Shown piece by piece: positions 1 to 8,137 of a DNA stretch of 64,000 nucleotides. The translations under genes were made by a program, and so were the position numbers. Position 1 is the first letter of the stretch; each line of letters starts with the position of its first letter. The DNA comes from Algoriphagus iocasae (lineage in GTDB: Bacteria > Bacteroidota > Bacteroidia > Cytophagales > Cyclobacteriaceae), in assembly GCF_014206875.1 (NCBI RefSeq), contig NZ_JACIJO010000003.1, positions 660,066-724,065 on the forward strand, in the 5' to 3' direction. Below the pieces are notes generated by a model. It worked only from the letters and a program-made list of their open reading frames with translations, was not told where the DNA came from and ran no database searches.

Positions 1-1415
1 GATTGGTGGAGCCCGTGGATTACCTGACCCAATGGAGAAAGGCTCCTGATCGATTTCCAGCCAATATTCCTTACCATGATTTTTTTCAGGGACAGACAGA
101 CAGGTACCTTTCAGGCTATATGAATGCCGGTTATACCTTGGATCAAAAGTATTCCCTGACTGCAAGCATCAGACGGGATGCCTCCAATTTATTTGGGGTG
201 AATACCAATCAGAAGTTTGTGCCGCTTTGGTCTGCCGGTTTGGGCTATACCATCAGTGAAGAGGAGTATTTTAAGATGGGCTGGGTTGATTTTCTGAGAC
301 TTCGGGTTTCTTATGGGTACAATGGCAATACTGATAAACGGGTGTCGGCCTTCCCAAGTGGACGCCTCTTTTCAGGATCAGGAAATTATTTTACCTACCT
401 GCCTTATACCATAATCGATCTACCAGGGAATCCCCAGTTACGATGGGAACGGATCGGGATTACCAATATAGGCATGGATTTCAATCTCTTTGGGGATCGG
501 GTTTCCGGGACATTTGAATGGTTTAGCAAATCCGGCCAGGATATCATCGGGGATTATTCCCTCCCAAGTTCGTTGGGCTTCTCTTCTCTGAGAGGCAATT
601 ATGCCAATACCCTGACCAAAGGCTTTGACCTTTCGGTGAATGTGGGGATTGTCCAGAAAGACTTTACTTGGAATACGATCTTTTTTGTCAGTCACCTGAA
701 TGAGAAAGTTTCTAAATACGAGGGGAAAGGGTTGACATCCGATTACCTGAATTATGGGATCGGAGCCTCCAATGGATTCCCTTATGAAGGCAGACCGCTG
801 CAGGGAGTTTACAGTTATGAATGGGCTGGACTGGATGCCCAGACTGGGGCTCCGGTGGGCAAACTGGAAGGACAGGGAAGCATGGATTACAGTGCCATTG
901 TGGGACAGACGATGCCTGAGGATCTGGTTTATCATGGTTCGGGAAGACCTACCTGGTTTGGTGCTTTCAGAAATGACCTGCAATACAAGGATTTCAACTT
1001 ATCCGTCAATGTTAGCTACCGACTTGGCTATTACATCCGAAGAACGGGGATTAACTATTATTCCCTATTGGGAGGGGAGTATGGCCATGCTGACTATGCA
1101 AAAAGATGGCAGTCGCCAGGGGATGAATTACAGACAGATATCCCGGCCATGCCGGAAAGCAGGGATCAGCAACAATCCAATTTTTACCTAAAATCAGGTG
1201 CTTTGGTGGATAGGGGGGATCATATCCGACTTCAGGATATCCGATTGTCCTACAGGATTCCTACAGGGGATAAATGGATCAACAATACAGAGTTTTATTC
1301 CTATGTGAATAACCTGGGGATTCTCTGGAAGAAGAGCAAATCAGTGGTGGATCCTGATTATCAGTCTTCTGTACCTGCGAGATCCATTTCAGTTGGAATC
1401 CGGAAATCCTTTTAG
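1..1415 (+). CDS. SusC/RagA-type TonB-dependent receptor, C-terminal part
   Basis: The reading frame is open from the left window edge, so about 470 C-terminal residues of a longer outer-membrane receptor are visible. Alternating aromatic and polar beta-strand segments, the phrase SLTASIRRDASNLFG near residue 50, a late FNLSVNVSYRLG strand and the terminal GIRKSF (last residue Phe) are typical of SusC barrels. The N-terminal carboxypeptidase-regulatory and plug domains lie outside the window. A SusD gene follows after about 130 bp on the same strand, so this is the import pair of a glycan or oligomer uptake locus. The substrate cannot be read from the sequence. The family call is secure; the true start is unknown. 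Confidence 0.93.
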   Translation, partial: LVEPVDYLTQWRKAPDRFPANIPYHDFFQGQTDRYLSGYMNAGYTLDQKYSLTASIRRDASNLFGVNTNQKFVPLWSAGLGYTISEEEYFKMGWVDFLRLRVSYGYNGNTDKRVSAFPSGRLFSGSGNYFTYLPYTIIDLPGNPQLRWERIGITNIGMDFNLFGDRVSGTFEWFSKSGQDIIGDYSLPSSLGFSSLRGNYANTLTKGFDLSVNVGIVQKDFTWNTIFFVSHLNEKVSKYEGKGLTSDYLNYGIGASNGFPYEGRPLQGVYSYEWAGLDAQTGAPVGKLEGQGSMDYSAIVGQTMPEDLVYHGSGRPTWFGAFRNDLQYKDFNLSVNVSYRLGYYIRRTGINYYSLLGGEYGHADYAKRWQSPGDELQTDIPAMPESRDQQQSNFYLKSGALVDRGDHIRLQDIRLSYRIPTGDKWINNTEFYSYVNNLGILWKKSKSVVDPDYQSSVPARSISVGIRKSF

Positions 1416-1545
1416 GTGGATGGAATGGAAGAAGCTTTGAAATGGAATCAACTTATGTGGATTCAACAGGATGGGAATTGGACTTATCCTTTCCCTATCC
1501 TGCATCAAAATCAGGTGAATCAATAAATCAAACAATGTGAGAGAA

Positions 1546-3006
1546 ATGAAACAGATAATAAAAAATAGAAATATCGGATTTTATGGGGACATAAGAATTT
1601 ATAGACCCTTAGGATTATATAGAAACGCAATGTTTTCCAGAACCATAGGACAAATTAGAAACTTGGGATTGATCCTGCTTTCAGGGCTGATGCTACTGGG
1701 ATGTGAGGGGTTTTTGGACGAGAAACCATCCAAAAACCAAGTGATCCCTACTTCGGTGAGTGAACTGGAAGGCTTGCTGTATGCCCGGTCATTTGGTATG
1801 AACCAAGACCATACGTTGGGGAATTTGGCAACGGATGATTTCGAAATCACCGAGTCCGGATTTGCCCAGTTGATCCAGTTGGAAAGGAATACCTGTACCT
1901 GGGAGTATGACCCGTTTTTGGAGGAGGTTTCCGGAGAATGGGCATCTTTATATAAGCAGGTCTATAATGCGAATTTGGTGCTGGAAGGCTTGGCATCTCT
2001 TGAAAAATCAGGAGTGAGCGGTTTGGAGTTGGATCAAGTGAAAGGCTATGCCTTATTTGTGAAGGCACAAGCCTATTATTTTTTGTTGCAGGCCTATACC
2101 GCTCCTTATGATCCGGCCAAGTCGGAATCTATGTTGGGAATACCTTTGCGGAATTCTTCGGATATCACGATTAGTGCCCAGAGAAGTACTCTGGAAGAAT
2201 CCTATCGGGAGACTGTTGATTTGTTGCTGGAGTCGCTGGCCTATTTGCCAGAGCGGGTAGAAAGCAGAAAGAAACCTTCCCAATGGGCAGCCCATGCTTT
2301 GCTTTCCCGGATTTATTTGATTCAGGGGGCATTTCAGAAAAGTTTGGAACAGGCAGAAATGGCTTTGGCGATCGGGGATGAATTGATTGATTACAACAGT
2401 CTGGATCCGGAAGCATTTTACCCATTTGCTGAATTTGGACCGGAGAATATCTATGGTGTTTCGATCAGTGTGAGGCAGTTCTGGACCTCCATGGGAATAG
2501 GAGTGAATCAGGAACTTTATGAAAGCTATGATAGTACGGATTTACGGAAAACACTTTTCTTTTATGAAAGTCCTGAATCTGTGATGCTTTTCAAGGGGGA
2601 TTATACCGGAAATTACGAACGCTTTGCAGGCTATGCGGTGGATGAATTGTACCTGACCAAAGCGGAATGCCAGGCCAGACTTGGCAATGAGGAGTTGGCT
2701 ATGGAGACCATGGATCAGTTGCTTTCCAAGAGATATAAAGTGGGGATGTATGAACCAGTGGAAGGGATTTCCGGAATGGATTTATTGACCTTTATCCTTC
2801 AGGAAAGAAGAAAGCAGCTGGTTTTCAGAAATATCAGATGGATTGATCTTAGGAGATTGAATCAAGAAGAGGAATTTAAGAAGGTTTTGACCAGAGAGAT
2901 CGAGGGTACTTCTTACGTATTGGAGCCTGGATCTTTCAAATATGCATTTCCAATTGCATTGGATGAAATCAACCTAAATAGTTTGGAGCAAAACCCTGGC
3001 TATTGA
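1546..3006 (+). CDS. SusD/RagB-family surface lipoprotein
   Basis: This is the glycan-binding partner of the preceding SusC, expected at the outer leaflet of the outer membrane. A lipobox LMLLGC ends a hydrophobic stretch and is followed by EGFLDEKPS, a usual SusD start (..C..FLDE.P). TPR-like helices (KAQAYYFLLQAYTAPYDP) and the C-terminal signature RKQLVFRNIRWIDLRRLN plus a final QNPGY also match the family. In-frame GTG at 1537, ATG at 1546 and ATG at 1630 are all possible starts. The start at 1630 would give the most normal lipoprotein signal (Cys at residue 25), so the first 28 residues may be untranslated. A strong hairpin follows the stop. Confidence 0.93.
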   Translation: MKQIIKNRNIGFYGDIRIYRPLGLYRNAMFSRTIGQIRNLGLILLSGLMLLGCEGFLDEKPSKNQVIPTSVSELEGLLYARSFGMNQDHTLGNLATDDFEITESGFAQLIQLERNTCTWEYDPFLEEVSGEWASLYKQVYNANLVLEGLASLEKSGVSGLELDQVKGYALFVKAQAYYFLLQAYTAPYDPAKSESMLGIPLRNSSDITISAQRSTLEESYRETVDLLLESLAYLPERVESRKKPSQWAAHALLSRIYLIQGAFQKSLEQAEMALAIGDELIDYNSLDPEAFYPFAEFGPENIYGVSISVRQFWTSMGIGVNQELYESYDSTDLRKTLFFYESPESVMLFKGDYTGNYERFAGYAVDELYLTKAECQARLGNEELAMETMDQLLSKRYKVGMYEPVEGISGMDLLTFILQERRKQLVFRNIRWIDLRRLNQEEEFKKVLTREIEGTSYVLEPGSFKYAFPIALDEINLNSLEQNPGY

Positions 3007-3014
3007 TAGCAAAA

Positions 3015-3037
3015 CAGGCGCGGAAAATCCGCGCCTG
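3015..3037 (-). terminator. Hairpin terminator between convergent genes
   Basis: A perfect 10-bp inverted repeat (CAGGCGCGGA / TCCGCGCCTG) with a loop of about 3 nt lies between the end of the SusD gene and the end of the DUF6520 gene. Read on the minus strand it is followed by TTTTGC, so it best serves the minus-strand DUF6520 transcript. It may also stop the plus transcript. Confidence 0.75.
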
Positions 3038-3060
3038 ATATAGATGAATACTGATTAGAA

Positions 3061-3333
3061 TTACAAAATGGGAAGTGCTCCGTTTTTTTGGAAGATACCC
3101 ATAGAGGCAGCTGTGCTGTTGACATCTGGTTCACTGAAGGTACAGACCTGAGTTGAACCATTACATTGATATGTGGTTGGCCCAGGAATTACCTCGGTCA
3201 GATCGTACCACTCATCCGGTTCACCTGTTGGTCGGTATTTTTCAACATCCGGTTGTGCAAAATTCATGGCCATGGCCATGGTTGCTCCGAGCACTAATCC
3301 CAGTGCCGGGAGCAGGGTTTTTATTGATTTCAT
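3061..3333 (-). CDS. DUF6520-family small secreted protein
   Basis: This is a 90-residue protein when started at ATG 3333 (MKSIKTLLPALGLVLGATMAMA), which gives a clean signal peptide. A longer frame reaches 3390 but adds a non-signal N-terminus. The mature part is about 68 residues and carries two cysteines seven apart (CNGSTQVC), a pattern I associate with DUF6520, a Bacteroidota-only family often found beside MauE/DoxX membrane proteins. A MauE gene lies upstream on the same strand. Function is not known; a small disulfide-containing periplasmic or exported peptide is the inference. It is followed by a strong hairpin terminator. Confidence 0.75.
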   Translation of the reverse strand: MKSIKTLLPALGLVLGATMAMAMNFAQPDVEKYRPTGEPDEWYDLTEVIPGPTTYQCNGSTQVCTFSEPDVNSTAASMGIFQKNGALPIL

Positions 3334-3339
3334 AATCTT

Positions 3340-3620
3340 GTCGGTTTTGGGAGTTGCCTCCCGATTCAACATGGTTGTACTCAGTTCCACTGATCAGGAG
3401 TTCCTTCCGAGGGCTTCATCCTTCGTGAGGAATCCGCCCAAGAACTCCCGTTCAGCGGGTGAACCGTCCGGGTTGCCCCGGTATGGGAGTCGGTTCCACT
3501 CCCCGCAGCGCCGAGTGTTGACCGGCATCTTCACTCCCAGTCATGGAAGATGGACGCAGCTGTTTTCTTGCTTTTAAAGACAATTTTTTGGGGTGGGTTG
3601 CCTTTTGCCTGCCCCGTTTT
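3340..3620 (-). ncRNA. Candidate structured RNA / leader upstream of the DUF6520 gene
   Basis: About 215 bp of clearly GC-richer sequence lies between the MauE and DUF6520 genes in AT-rich surroundings. On the minus strand it folds into successive hairpins: 3546-3552 with 3526-3532 (7 bp), 3498-3503 with 3485-3490 (6 bp), 3477-3481 with 3468-3472 (5 bp closing a GCAA loop), 3460-3464 with 3450-3454 (5 bp), 3442-3448 with 3397-3403 (7 bp) enclosing 3436-3439 with 3411-3414 (4 bp), and 3358-3362 with 3349-3353 (GCAA loop). A 44-codon open frame (3528 down to 3394) also runs through it. I do not recognise it as tmRNA, RNase P, SRP RNA or 6S RNA. Boundaries are approximate. Confidence 0.5.
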
Positions 3621-3746
3621 TTTCATTTGTTTTAATATATGTTTAGTAAACTAATGTTTATTTAGTTGTTTTGTATTGTTTAAGTAAAAATTAGTTATAT
3701 TAGTGTAATGAATTGGTGCTCTTTGCCTAGTTAGTTGCTTAACGCC

Positions 3747-4157
3747 TCAAGCGGAGCCTCCTGGTTCCGCTTTTTTGATTTTCAGACCAAGGATGCAGAT
3801 CACAATCAGAGAGCAGTTGAGCCAGAAATGTGCTTCCCAACCCATGCTTTCCAAAATCCCGGCACAGTTACAGGGGATCCTGGGAAAAGCTCCCACCCAG
3901 ATCAAACCAACATAGGTAGTAAATACAGTTAGCAGCAATATGCTACCTAGATATCCCCACCATCTGGTGATTGAAAAGAGTAGGAGCAGGGCGAGTAGCA
4001 ACTCAGAGACCGGAATAACATAAGCTAACACCTCTGCCAGTTCACCAGTAAAAGTCTGGTTATGAAAAGCCTTCCTGCTTGCTTCAAACTGGATCAGTTT
4101 ATCCAATCCTGTATAGGTCCAGAGGAGAATCAGAAGTGTTGGAGCTATTTTGTCCAT
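3747..4157 (-). CDS. MauE/DoxX-family redox-associated membrane protein
   Basis: This 136-residue protein has four hydrophobic segments (about residues 5-15, 42-62, 68-88, 110-125) and an N-terminal DKIAPTLLILLWTYTGLDKL motif typical of DoxX/MauE proteins. A PCNCAGILESMGWEAHFWLN stretch carries a CxC pair near a conserved His and Asn, as in Bacteroidota MauE homologues. MauE proteins are thought to support disulfide chemistry or maturation at the membrane; the exact role here is unknown. ATG at 4157 is the only sensible start. The two-gene neighbourhood with a Cys-containing DUF6520 peptide suggests a joint redox function (inference). Confidence 0.8.
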   Translation of the reverse strand: MDKIAPTLLILLWTYTGLDKLIQFEASRKAFHNQTFTGELAEVLAYVIPVSELLLALLLLFSITRWWGYLGSILLLTVFTTYVGLIWVGAFPRIPCNCAGILESMGWEAHFWLNCSLIVICILGLKIKKAEPGGSA

Positions 4158-4400
4158 GATATGCTTTTACTATTTAATGCTACAAATTGAAAAGGTATCC
4201 GCTCCCTCTCTTAAAGTAACAGTGCTGATGGATAAATCCCGAAAAGGATTGATTCAGTAAACTTTTCAAGATCGAGGACTAGCTTGAGTTAGCCTCTTTT
4301 CGAATTCCTTTTACCTATTTCTAAGGGTTTAACTTATGCTGTATTTACCGCTATGAAGATCGATGTATGAAATTTACCTTGACTTAACTGACTGATAGCA

Positions 4401-4459
4401 TGTCATTTGACGTAAAATTCAAGCCTGTATGAAAATCGTGTCATCTGGCACAAAATTCT
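4401..4459. promoter_or_regulatory. Imperfect direct repeat, possible operator
   Basis: In the 433-bp gap between the divergent MauE and Crp/Fnr genes, two 21-bp near copies occur: 4401-4421 (TGTCATTTGACGTAAAATTC..) and 4439-4459 (TGTCATCTGGCACAAAATTC..). They start 38 bp apart and match at about 17 of 21 positions. Their position upstream of a Crp/Fnr-type regulator gene suggests a regulator-binding site. No recognisable -7 box was assigned. The rest of the gap is AT-rich with nothing else I can name. Confidence 0.35.
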
Positions 4460-4590
4460 CAACTACAGTAATAATTCATTTTAAATTTTTTGGAGATTCG
4501 ATTTTCTTAACATTATCTTAATACTGTTATTTTAGTTTATCTAAACCTGATTTTAGTTTTTTTAGGATTGTTTGATTTAATACTACAATT

Positions 4591-5175
4591 ATGGAATTAC
4601 AGTATAAAAAGCAGCTAGTTGATTTTTTAGGCCAGCTGATGCCAGTAACAGAGGGTGAGTTAAATTCTATTTTTCCTTACATCCATCAGAAAAAATTCAA
4701 AAGTGGAGCAATTATTACTTCAATAGGAGAATTGGATATTCATTCCCGCTTTATATGCAAAGGCTTTATCGGTCTTTACAAAGAAACTGATACAGAAGCA
4801 AAATTGGAGCATATATTCGGAGAAGAAGATATGGCTAGAGAGTTTCATTCTTACTACTCTGGAGAAAGAAAAAATTATTTTTTAAAAAGTATATCAGAGA
4901 CGATTGTTTTGGAGATCAGCAAAATAGACCAAGAAAGAATACTGGATAAGGATTCCAAAATGGCGATTTTGACCAATAAAGTGATGGATTTTATTATCCA
5001 AAGAAGATCAATAGTTACAGGTTTAAGAATTTTGGATTTGAGTTCTGGATATGAAGAATTATTAAAGGTTTTCCCAGGTATTGGTATCTACCTGACAAGA
5101 AATGATTTGGCCAGTTTTTTTAATTGTAGCGTCAGTAAAGTGGCACGGTGGAGAAGAGATCTTAGCAAGAAATAA
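4591..5175 (+). CDS. Crp/Fnr-family transcriptional regulator
   Basis: A 194-residue protein with an N-terminal cyclic-nucleotide-binding-like beta-roll (about residues 15-120, including KKFKSGAIITSIGE and CKGFIGLYKE). It ends in a short helix-turn-helix (LTRNDLASFFNCSVSKVARWRRDLSKK, residues about 168-194). This is the compact Bacteroidota Crp/Fnr type, for which the effector is usually unknown and may not be cAMP. Its stop codon directly abuts the ATG of the terpene-synthase-like gene, so the two are surely cotranscribed and the regulator plausibly controls its own operon. A direct repeat lies upstream. Confidence 0.85.
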   Translation: MELQYKKQLVDFLGQLMPVTEGELNSIFPYIHQKKFKSGAIITSIGELDIHSRFICKGFIGLYKETDTEAKLEHIFGEEDMAREFHSYYSGERKNYFLKSISETIVLEISKIDQERILDKDSKMAILTNKVMDFIIQRRSIVTGLRILDLSSGYEELLKVFPGIGIYLTRNDLASFFNCSVSKVARWRRDLSKK

Positions 5176-6069
5176 ATGAACCTCTCTGTTATACCAATAT
5201 CACTCAACATCCATACGCAGGAAGCTGAAACAGCAGCTATTGATTGGGGTTGGAATTTTGGGATAGTGGACGATGAGCATATCCTAAAATCTGAGAAAGT
5301 TCTTTGGCTTGCAGGCTATGCTCTGCCGGATTTGGATAAATTCCATTTAGAGGAAGTGACTAAGTTTTTCTTTTGCCTGTATACCTTGGATGAATTACTT
5401 GAAGACTGCACTTACGAAGATGCTATGGAGTTTTTCCACAGATGGGAAGAGTATCTTTTTTACCAGGATTTTGAAAGTCCATTTAGCTCTTTATGGTATG
5501 CTTTAGATAATGCACTGGAGAAAATGGAAACCTTTAGCGATCAAGAGTGGAGGGACACATTATGGTTTTACTTAGATGATTATATGCAGGCAAGAAGATG
5601 GGAATATTGCAATGTAAAGGAAGGTATTATCCCAGGAATGAATTTATTTATTATGCAGCGTTCGTATTCTTCAGGAATCTATTTAGCTAGTCATTTTCTT
5701 AAACTCAATTATCCTGCAGAAGAATACCCAATTCTGTGGGTAGAGCAGCGAGTTGCTAGGATCATTTGTCTTTCATCAGATTTGAAAGCATTTCAATTCC
5801 ATCGCAAAACTCAGAATAATCACAATGAATTGGTGCTAAGACAGCTACATACAGGAGTTTCTGATGCAGAAATCATCAGGCATGCATTGAATTCTTTAAG
5901 CCTGTTATTTAAAAATTTAATTGAAATGATCCAGGAGTTAACAAATAATAATAAATCCTTGACAACATGGACAGATCAATTGATGCTATTGTTGGGGGGC
6001 TACCTCTATTGGTCCGAAGAAAATACACTTCGGTATGGAACTACAGTTAATGGAATTAATAAGACTTAA
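5176..6069 (+). CDS. Terpene synthase-fold protein with degenerate metal-binding motifs
   Basis: A 297-residue, all-helical protein resembling class I terpene cyclases. The aspartate-rich motif position reads FFFCLYTLDELLED (D72-E73-x-x-E76-D77). The segment aligned with the NSE triad reads SSDLKAFQFHR, giving S201/A205/H209 where N/S/E would bind magnesium. A C-terminal LRYG (RY pair near residues 288-289) fits the family. It starts at the nucleotide after the Crp/Fnr stop codon. The fold assignment comes from motif spacing; loss of the NSE triad argues against ordinary metal-dependent diphosphate ionisation, so it may be a divergent enzyme or a non-catalytic protein. Product unknown. Confidence 0.7.
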   Translation: MNLSVIPISLNIHTQEAETAAIDWGWNFGIVDDEHILKSEKVLWLAGYALPDLDKFHLEEVTKFFFCLYTLDELLEDCTYEDAMEFFHRWEEYLFYQDFESPFSSLWYALDNALEKMETFSDQEWRDTLWFYLDDYMQARRWEYCNVKEGIIPGMNLFIMQRSYSSGIYLASHFLKLNYPAEEYPILWVEQRVARIICLSSDLKAFQFHRKTQNNHNELVLRQLHTGVSDAEIIRHALNSLSLLFKNLIEMIQELTNNNKSLTTWTDQLMLLLGGYLYWSEENTLRYGTTVNGINKT

Positions 6070-6080
6070 ATGAAATTTTT

Positions 6081-6275
6081 ATGCAAATCAAACGATGTGT
6101 AATTTTTGCAAAAGATATCCAGCGGATAACTGGCAAAAGCGAACGGTATAGCCATGATGTGCTACGTAAAATCCGAGAAGAATTTGACAAAGGTGCAAAG
6201 CAGTTTGTTACAGTGGAGGAATTTTCAGCTTTTTCCGGTATACCGGAAGAAAAGCTAAAAGAATATTTATTCTAG
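6081..6275 (+). CDS. Small conserved HTH-like protein
   Basis: A 64-residue protein (MQIKRCVIFAKDIQRITGKSER..) whose middle and end (VTVEEFSAFSGIPEEKLKEYLF) look like two short helix-turn-helix or excisionase-like units. Similar small proteins are widespread in Bacteroidota as hypothetical proteins. It begins 11 bp after the terpene-synthase-like gene and may be the third gene of that operon. DNA binding is inferred from the pattern only. Confidence 0.6.
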   Translation: MQIKRCVIFAKDIQRITGKSERYSHDVLRKIREEFDKGAKQFVTVEEFSAFSGIPEEKLKEYLF

Positions 6276-6509
6276 TGCTCCATTTCTTCACATTAGGGTT
6301 GGTATCCTCACCATAGTCTGGGATAATAGAATGATACTGCTAGTCAAAGTCATACTTCCGCCCTTGATTCTCCCTTAACCCCCCCTTGTTCTGCCCTTGA
6401 CTCTCCCAGTAGCTAAGGGACCACCATGGGGGTAGATTGGGAACAAGAGAGAAGTTGCTATGGAATTGCCATAAGCCATCAAATATTAACAACTTAACGA
6501 GTAAGAACA

Positions 6510-7157
6510 ATGGGAAAAGTAACAGATTCTCTACTATGCGGTGTTACCGGAAAGGTCGGAAACCTAGTCATCTACAAGCAAAAGGGCAAAACATTTATAA
6601 AGCAGCTTGCCACAAGATCCGGTAAATACCAACCTTCCAAAAAACAAATCTATTCAAACAGAGCTTTTGTGAAGGTTCAGCAGTTCCTCCTTCCCATAGA
6701 ATCAGTTTTGTCCAAAGGTTTCGAACGCTTTACTTCAGGCGGTAAAAGAGGAATACATTTAGCGATGTCCTGGGCATTGAAGCATGCAGTGGAAAATGAA
6801 GAAGGGATTCCTCAGCTCTACCCGGAAAAGGTCAAAGTATGCGACGGGGATCTGAATCTTTCCTCAGGTTTGAAATTGATAAAGAATGAAGAAAACTCTT
6901 ATACCGTTATCTGGAATGCCGATGAACATGGAAGAGCAAAAAATTCTGATTTTTTTTGGATGCTTATTTATAATCCCATCAGTAAAAGATATCAATTGAT
7001 AGATAATGGAATTTATCGGAAAAGAGGATTTATCCAATTTTCCTTGAATTCAAATATCGATCCAGTGGGAGCCTATGTTTATGTTTCATTCTATAGATTA
7101 TTTAAAGGAAAGAGCCCGGAGTTTTCAGATTCATTTTGTTTAGGTCTGATGGAATAA
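6510..7157 (+). CDS. DUF6266-family protein
   Basis: A 215-residue protein starting MGKVTDSLLCGVTGKVGNLVIYKQKGKTFIKQL, then a helical part with SGKYQPSKKQIYSNRAF and a beta-rich C-terminal half. The order GKVGN / YK.KGK / S..Q...R.F matches the Bacteroidota family DUF6266 as I know it. There is no signal peptide or membrane segment. The next gene begins with a similar GKVG..FYK block, so the two may share an N-terminal module. It has its own perfect hairpin terminator downstream. Function unknown. Confidence 0.7.
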   Translation: MGKVTDSLLCGVTGKVGNLVIYKQKGKTFIKQLATRSGKYQPSKKQIYSNRAFVKVQQFLLPIESVLSKGFERFTSGGKRGIHLAMSWALKHAVENEEGIPQLYPEKVKVCDGDLNLSSGLKLIKNEENSYTVIWNADEHGRAKNSDFFWMLIYNPISKRYQLIDNGIYRKRGFIQFSLNSNIDPVGAYVYVSFYRLFKGKSPEFSDSFCLGLME

Positions 7158-7232
7158 GTTCAATTTTCCTAACTACAATTTCTGATATTGATTTATCATT
7201 TGGTCCCACTAACTGCTTCAAAACTTTCATTT

Positions 7233-7259
7233 ATCCCAGATATCTGGGATTTTTTTTTT
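7233..7259 (+). terminator. Rho-independent terminator after the DUF6266 gene
   Basis: A perfect 18-bp palindrome (ATCCCAGATATCTGGGAT, 7233-7250) is followed at once by nine T residues. It separates the DUF6266 gene from the next transcription unit. Confidence 0.85.
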
Positions 7260-7389
7260 CTCGCTAATGATTAAATAACAGCAAATTCCTGAAGAGATAG
7301 CAGATTCCGGCAAATACTGCATATTCAATTGATAGCCAGTTTAATAAGGCTCAATTTTCCTGCATGTTTAACCTAAAACCCATTTATAT

Positions 7390-8136
7390 ATGGCAAAACA
7401 AGCAGGAGTAATTACACTTAATGGAAAAGTAGGAAGATTGTCTTTTTACAAAACCAAAGACGGCTACCTCGCCAGAGAAAAAGGAGGAGTGAGCAAAAGC
7501 AGGATCATGAATGATGCACGCTTTGCCCGAACCAGAGAGAACCTGAAGGAATTTGCGGACAATGCCAGTTCGGCAAAGTTATTCCGTGATGCTCTCAGAC
7601 CAGTCATAGCCAAAATCGGAGATAGCAGGCTGGCTCTCCGTATTACCCAGGTGATGATGAAAGTTCTTAAATCTGACCTGGTAAATAATCGTGGTGAACG
7701 AATGGTAAGAGCTGGAGACTGGAATCTGTTGAAAGACCTAGAACTGAATGCTGCCAGTTCCTTGGGAAGCACTCTTTTTCTAGAGATCACTTATGCTGAC
7801 TCCCCGACGTCTTGGGATGCAAGTATCCCAGCCTTTATTCCACAGGATTTTGTGGCAGTTCCAAAGGGGGCCACACACCTTCGGATTACAGCTACAGGCA
7901 TTGGATTGGACTTTGAAACATCTGGTCGATCAGTCCAAACTGTCAGTTCGGATCTGCTACCGGTGATTGATCCGAGTCTGCCGATCAGCCTTTCTGTTCC
8001 GAAGGCTCCACTTTCTGGAACCCATAGGGCCTTTGCGCTTAGTGTAGAGTTTGTTCAGATGGTCAATGGAAGTGAATACTCCATTAACAATGGAGCTCAC
8101 AATGCCGCCAAGATCATTGGGGTAGAACAAGTCTAA
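7390..8136 (+). CDS. Hypothetical protein with DUF6266-like N-terminal module
   Basis: A 248-residue protein beginning MAKQAGVITLNGKVGRLSFYKTKDGYLAREKGG, a beta-hairpin block resembling the start of the preceding gene (GKVG.L..YK...G). A helical, basic middle follows (residues about 40-110), then a beta-rich C-terminal half that may be an Ig-like domain (LFLEITYAD..., HLRITATGIGLDFE...). No signal peptide is seen. It is separated by 1 bp from the DUF5675 gene, and the following membrane gene overlaps that one, so it heads a compact three-gene operon. I do not know its function; a structural or virion-like role is speculation from the neighbours. Confidence 0.65.
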   Translation: MAKQAGVITLNGKVGRLSFYKTKDGYLAREKGGVSKSRIMNDARFARTRENLKEFADNASSAKLFRDALRPVIAKIGDSRLALRITQVMMKVLKSDLVNNRGERMVRAGDWNLLKDLELNAASSLGSTLFLEITYADSPTSWDASIPAFIPQDFVAVPKGATHLRITATGIGLDFETSGRSVQTVSSDLLPVIDPSLPISLSVPKAPLSGTHRAFALSVEFVQMVNGSEYSINNGAHNAAKIIGVEQV

Positions 8137-8137
8137 G

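Noticed and set aside
754..1191. 145-codon frame inside the SusC gene
   Set aside because: Shadow frame within an unambiguous receptor coding sequence.
3173..3577. 134-codon plus-strand frame
   Set aside because: Antisense to a convincing DUF6520 gene and to the hairpin region; the peptide has no recognisable features.
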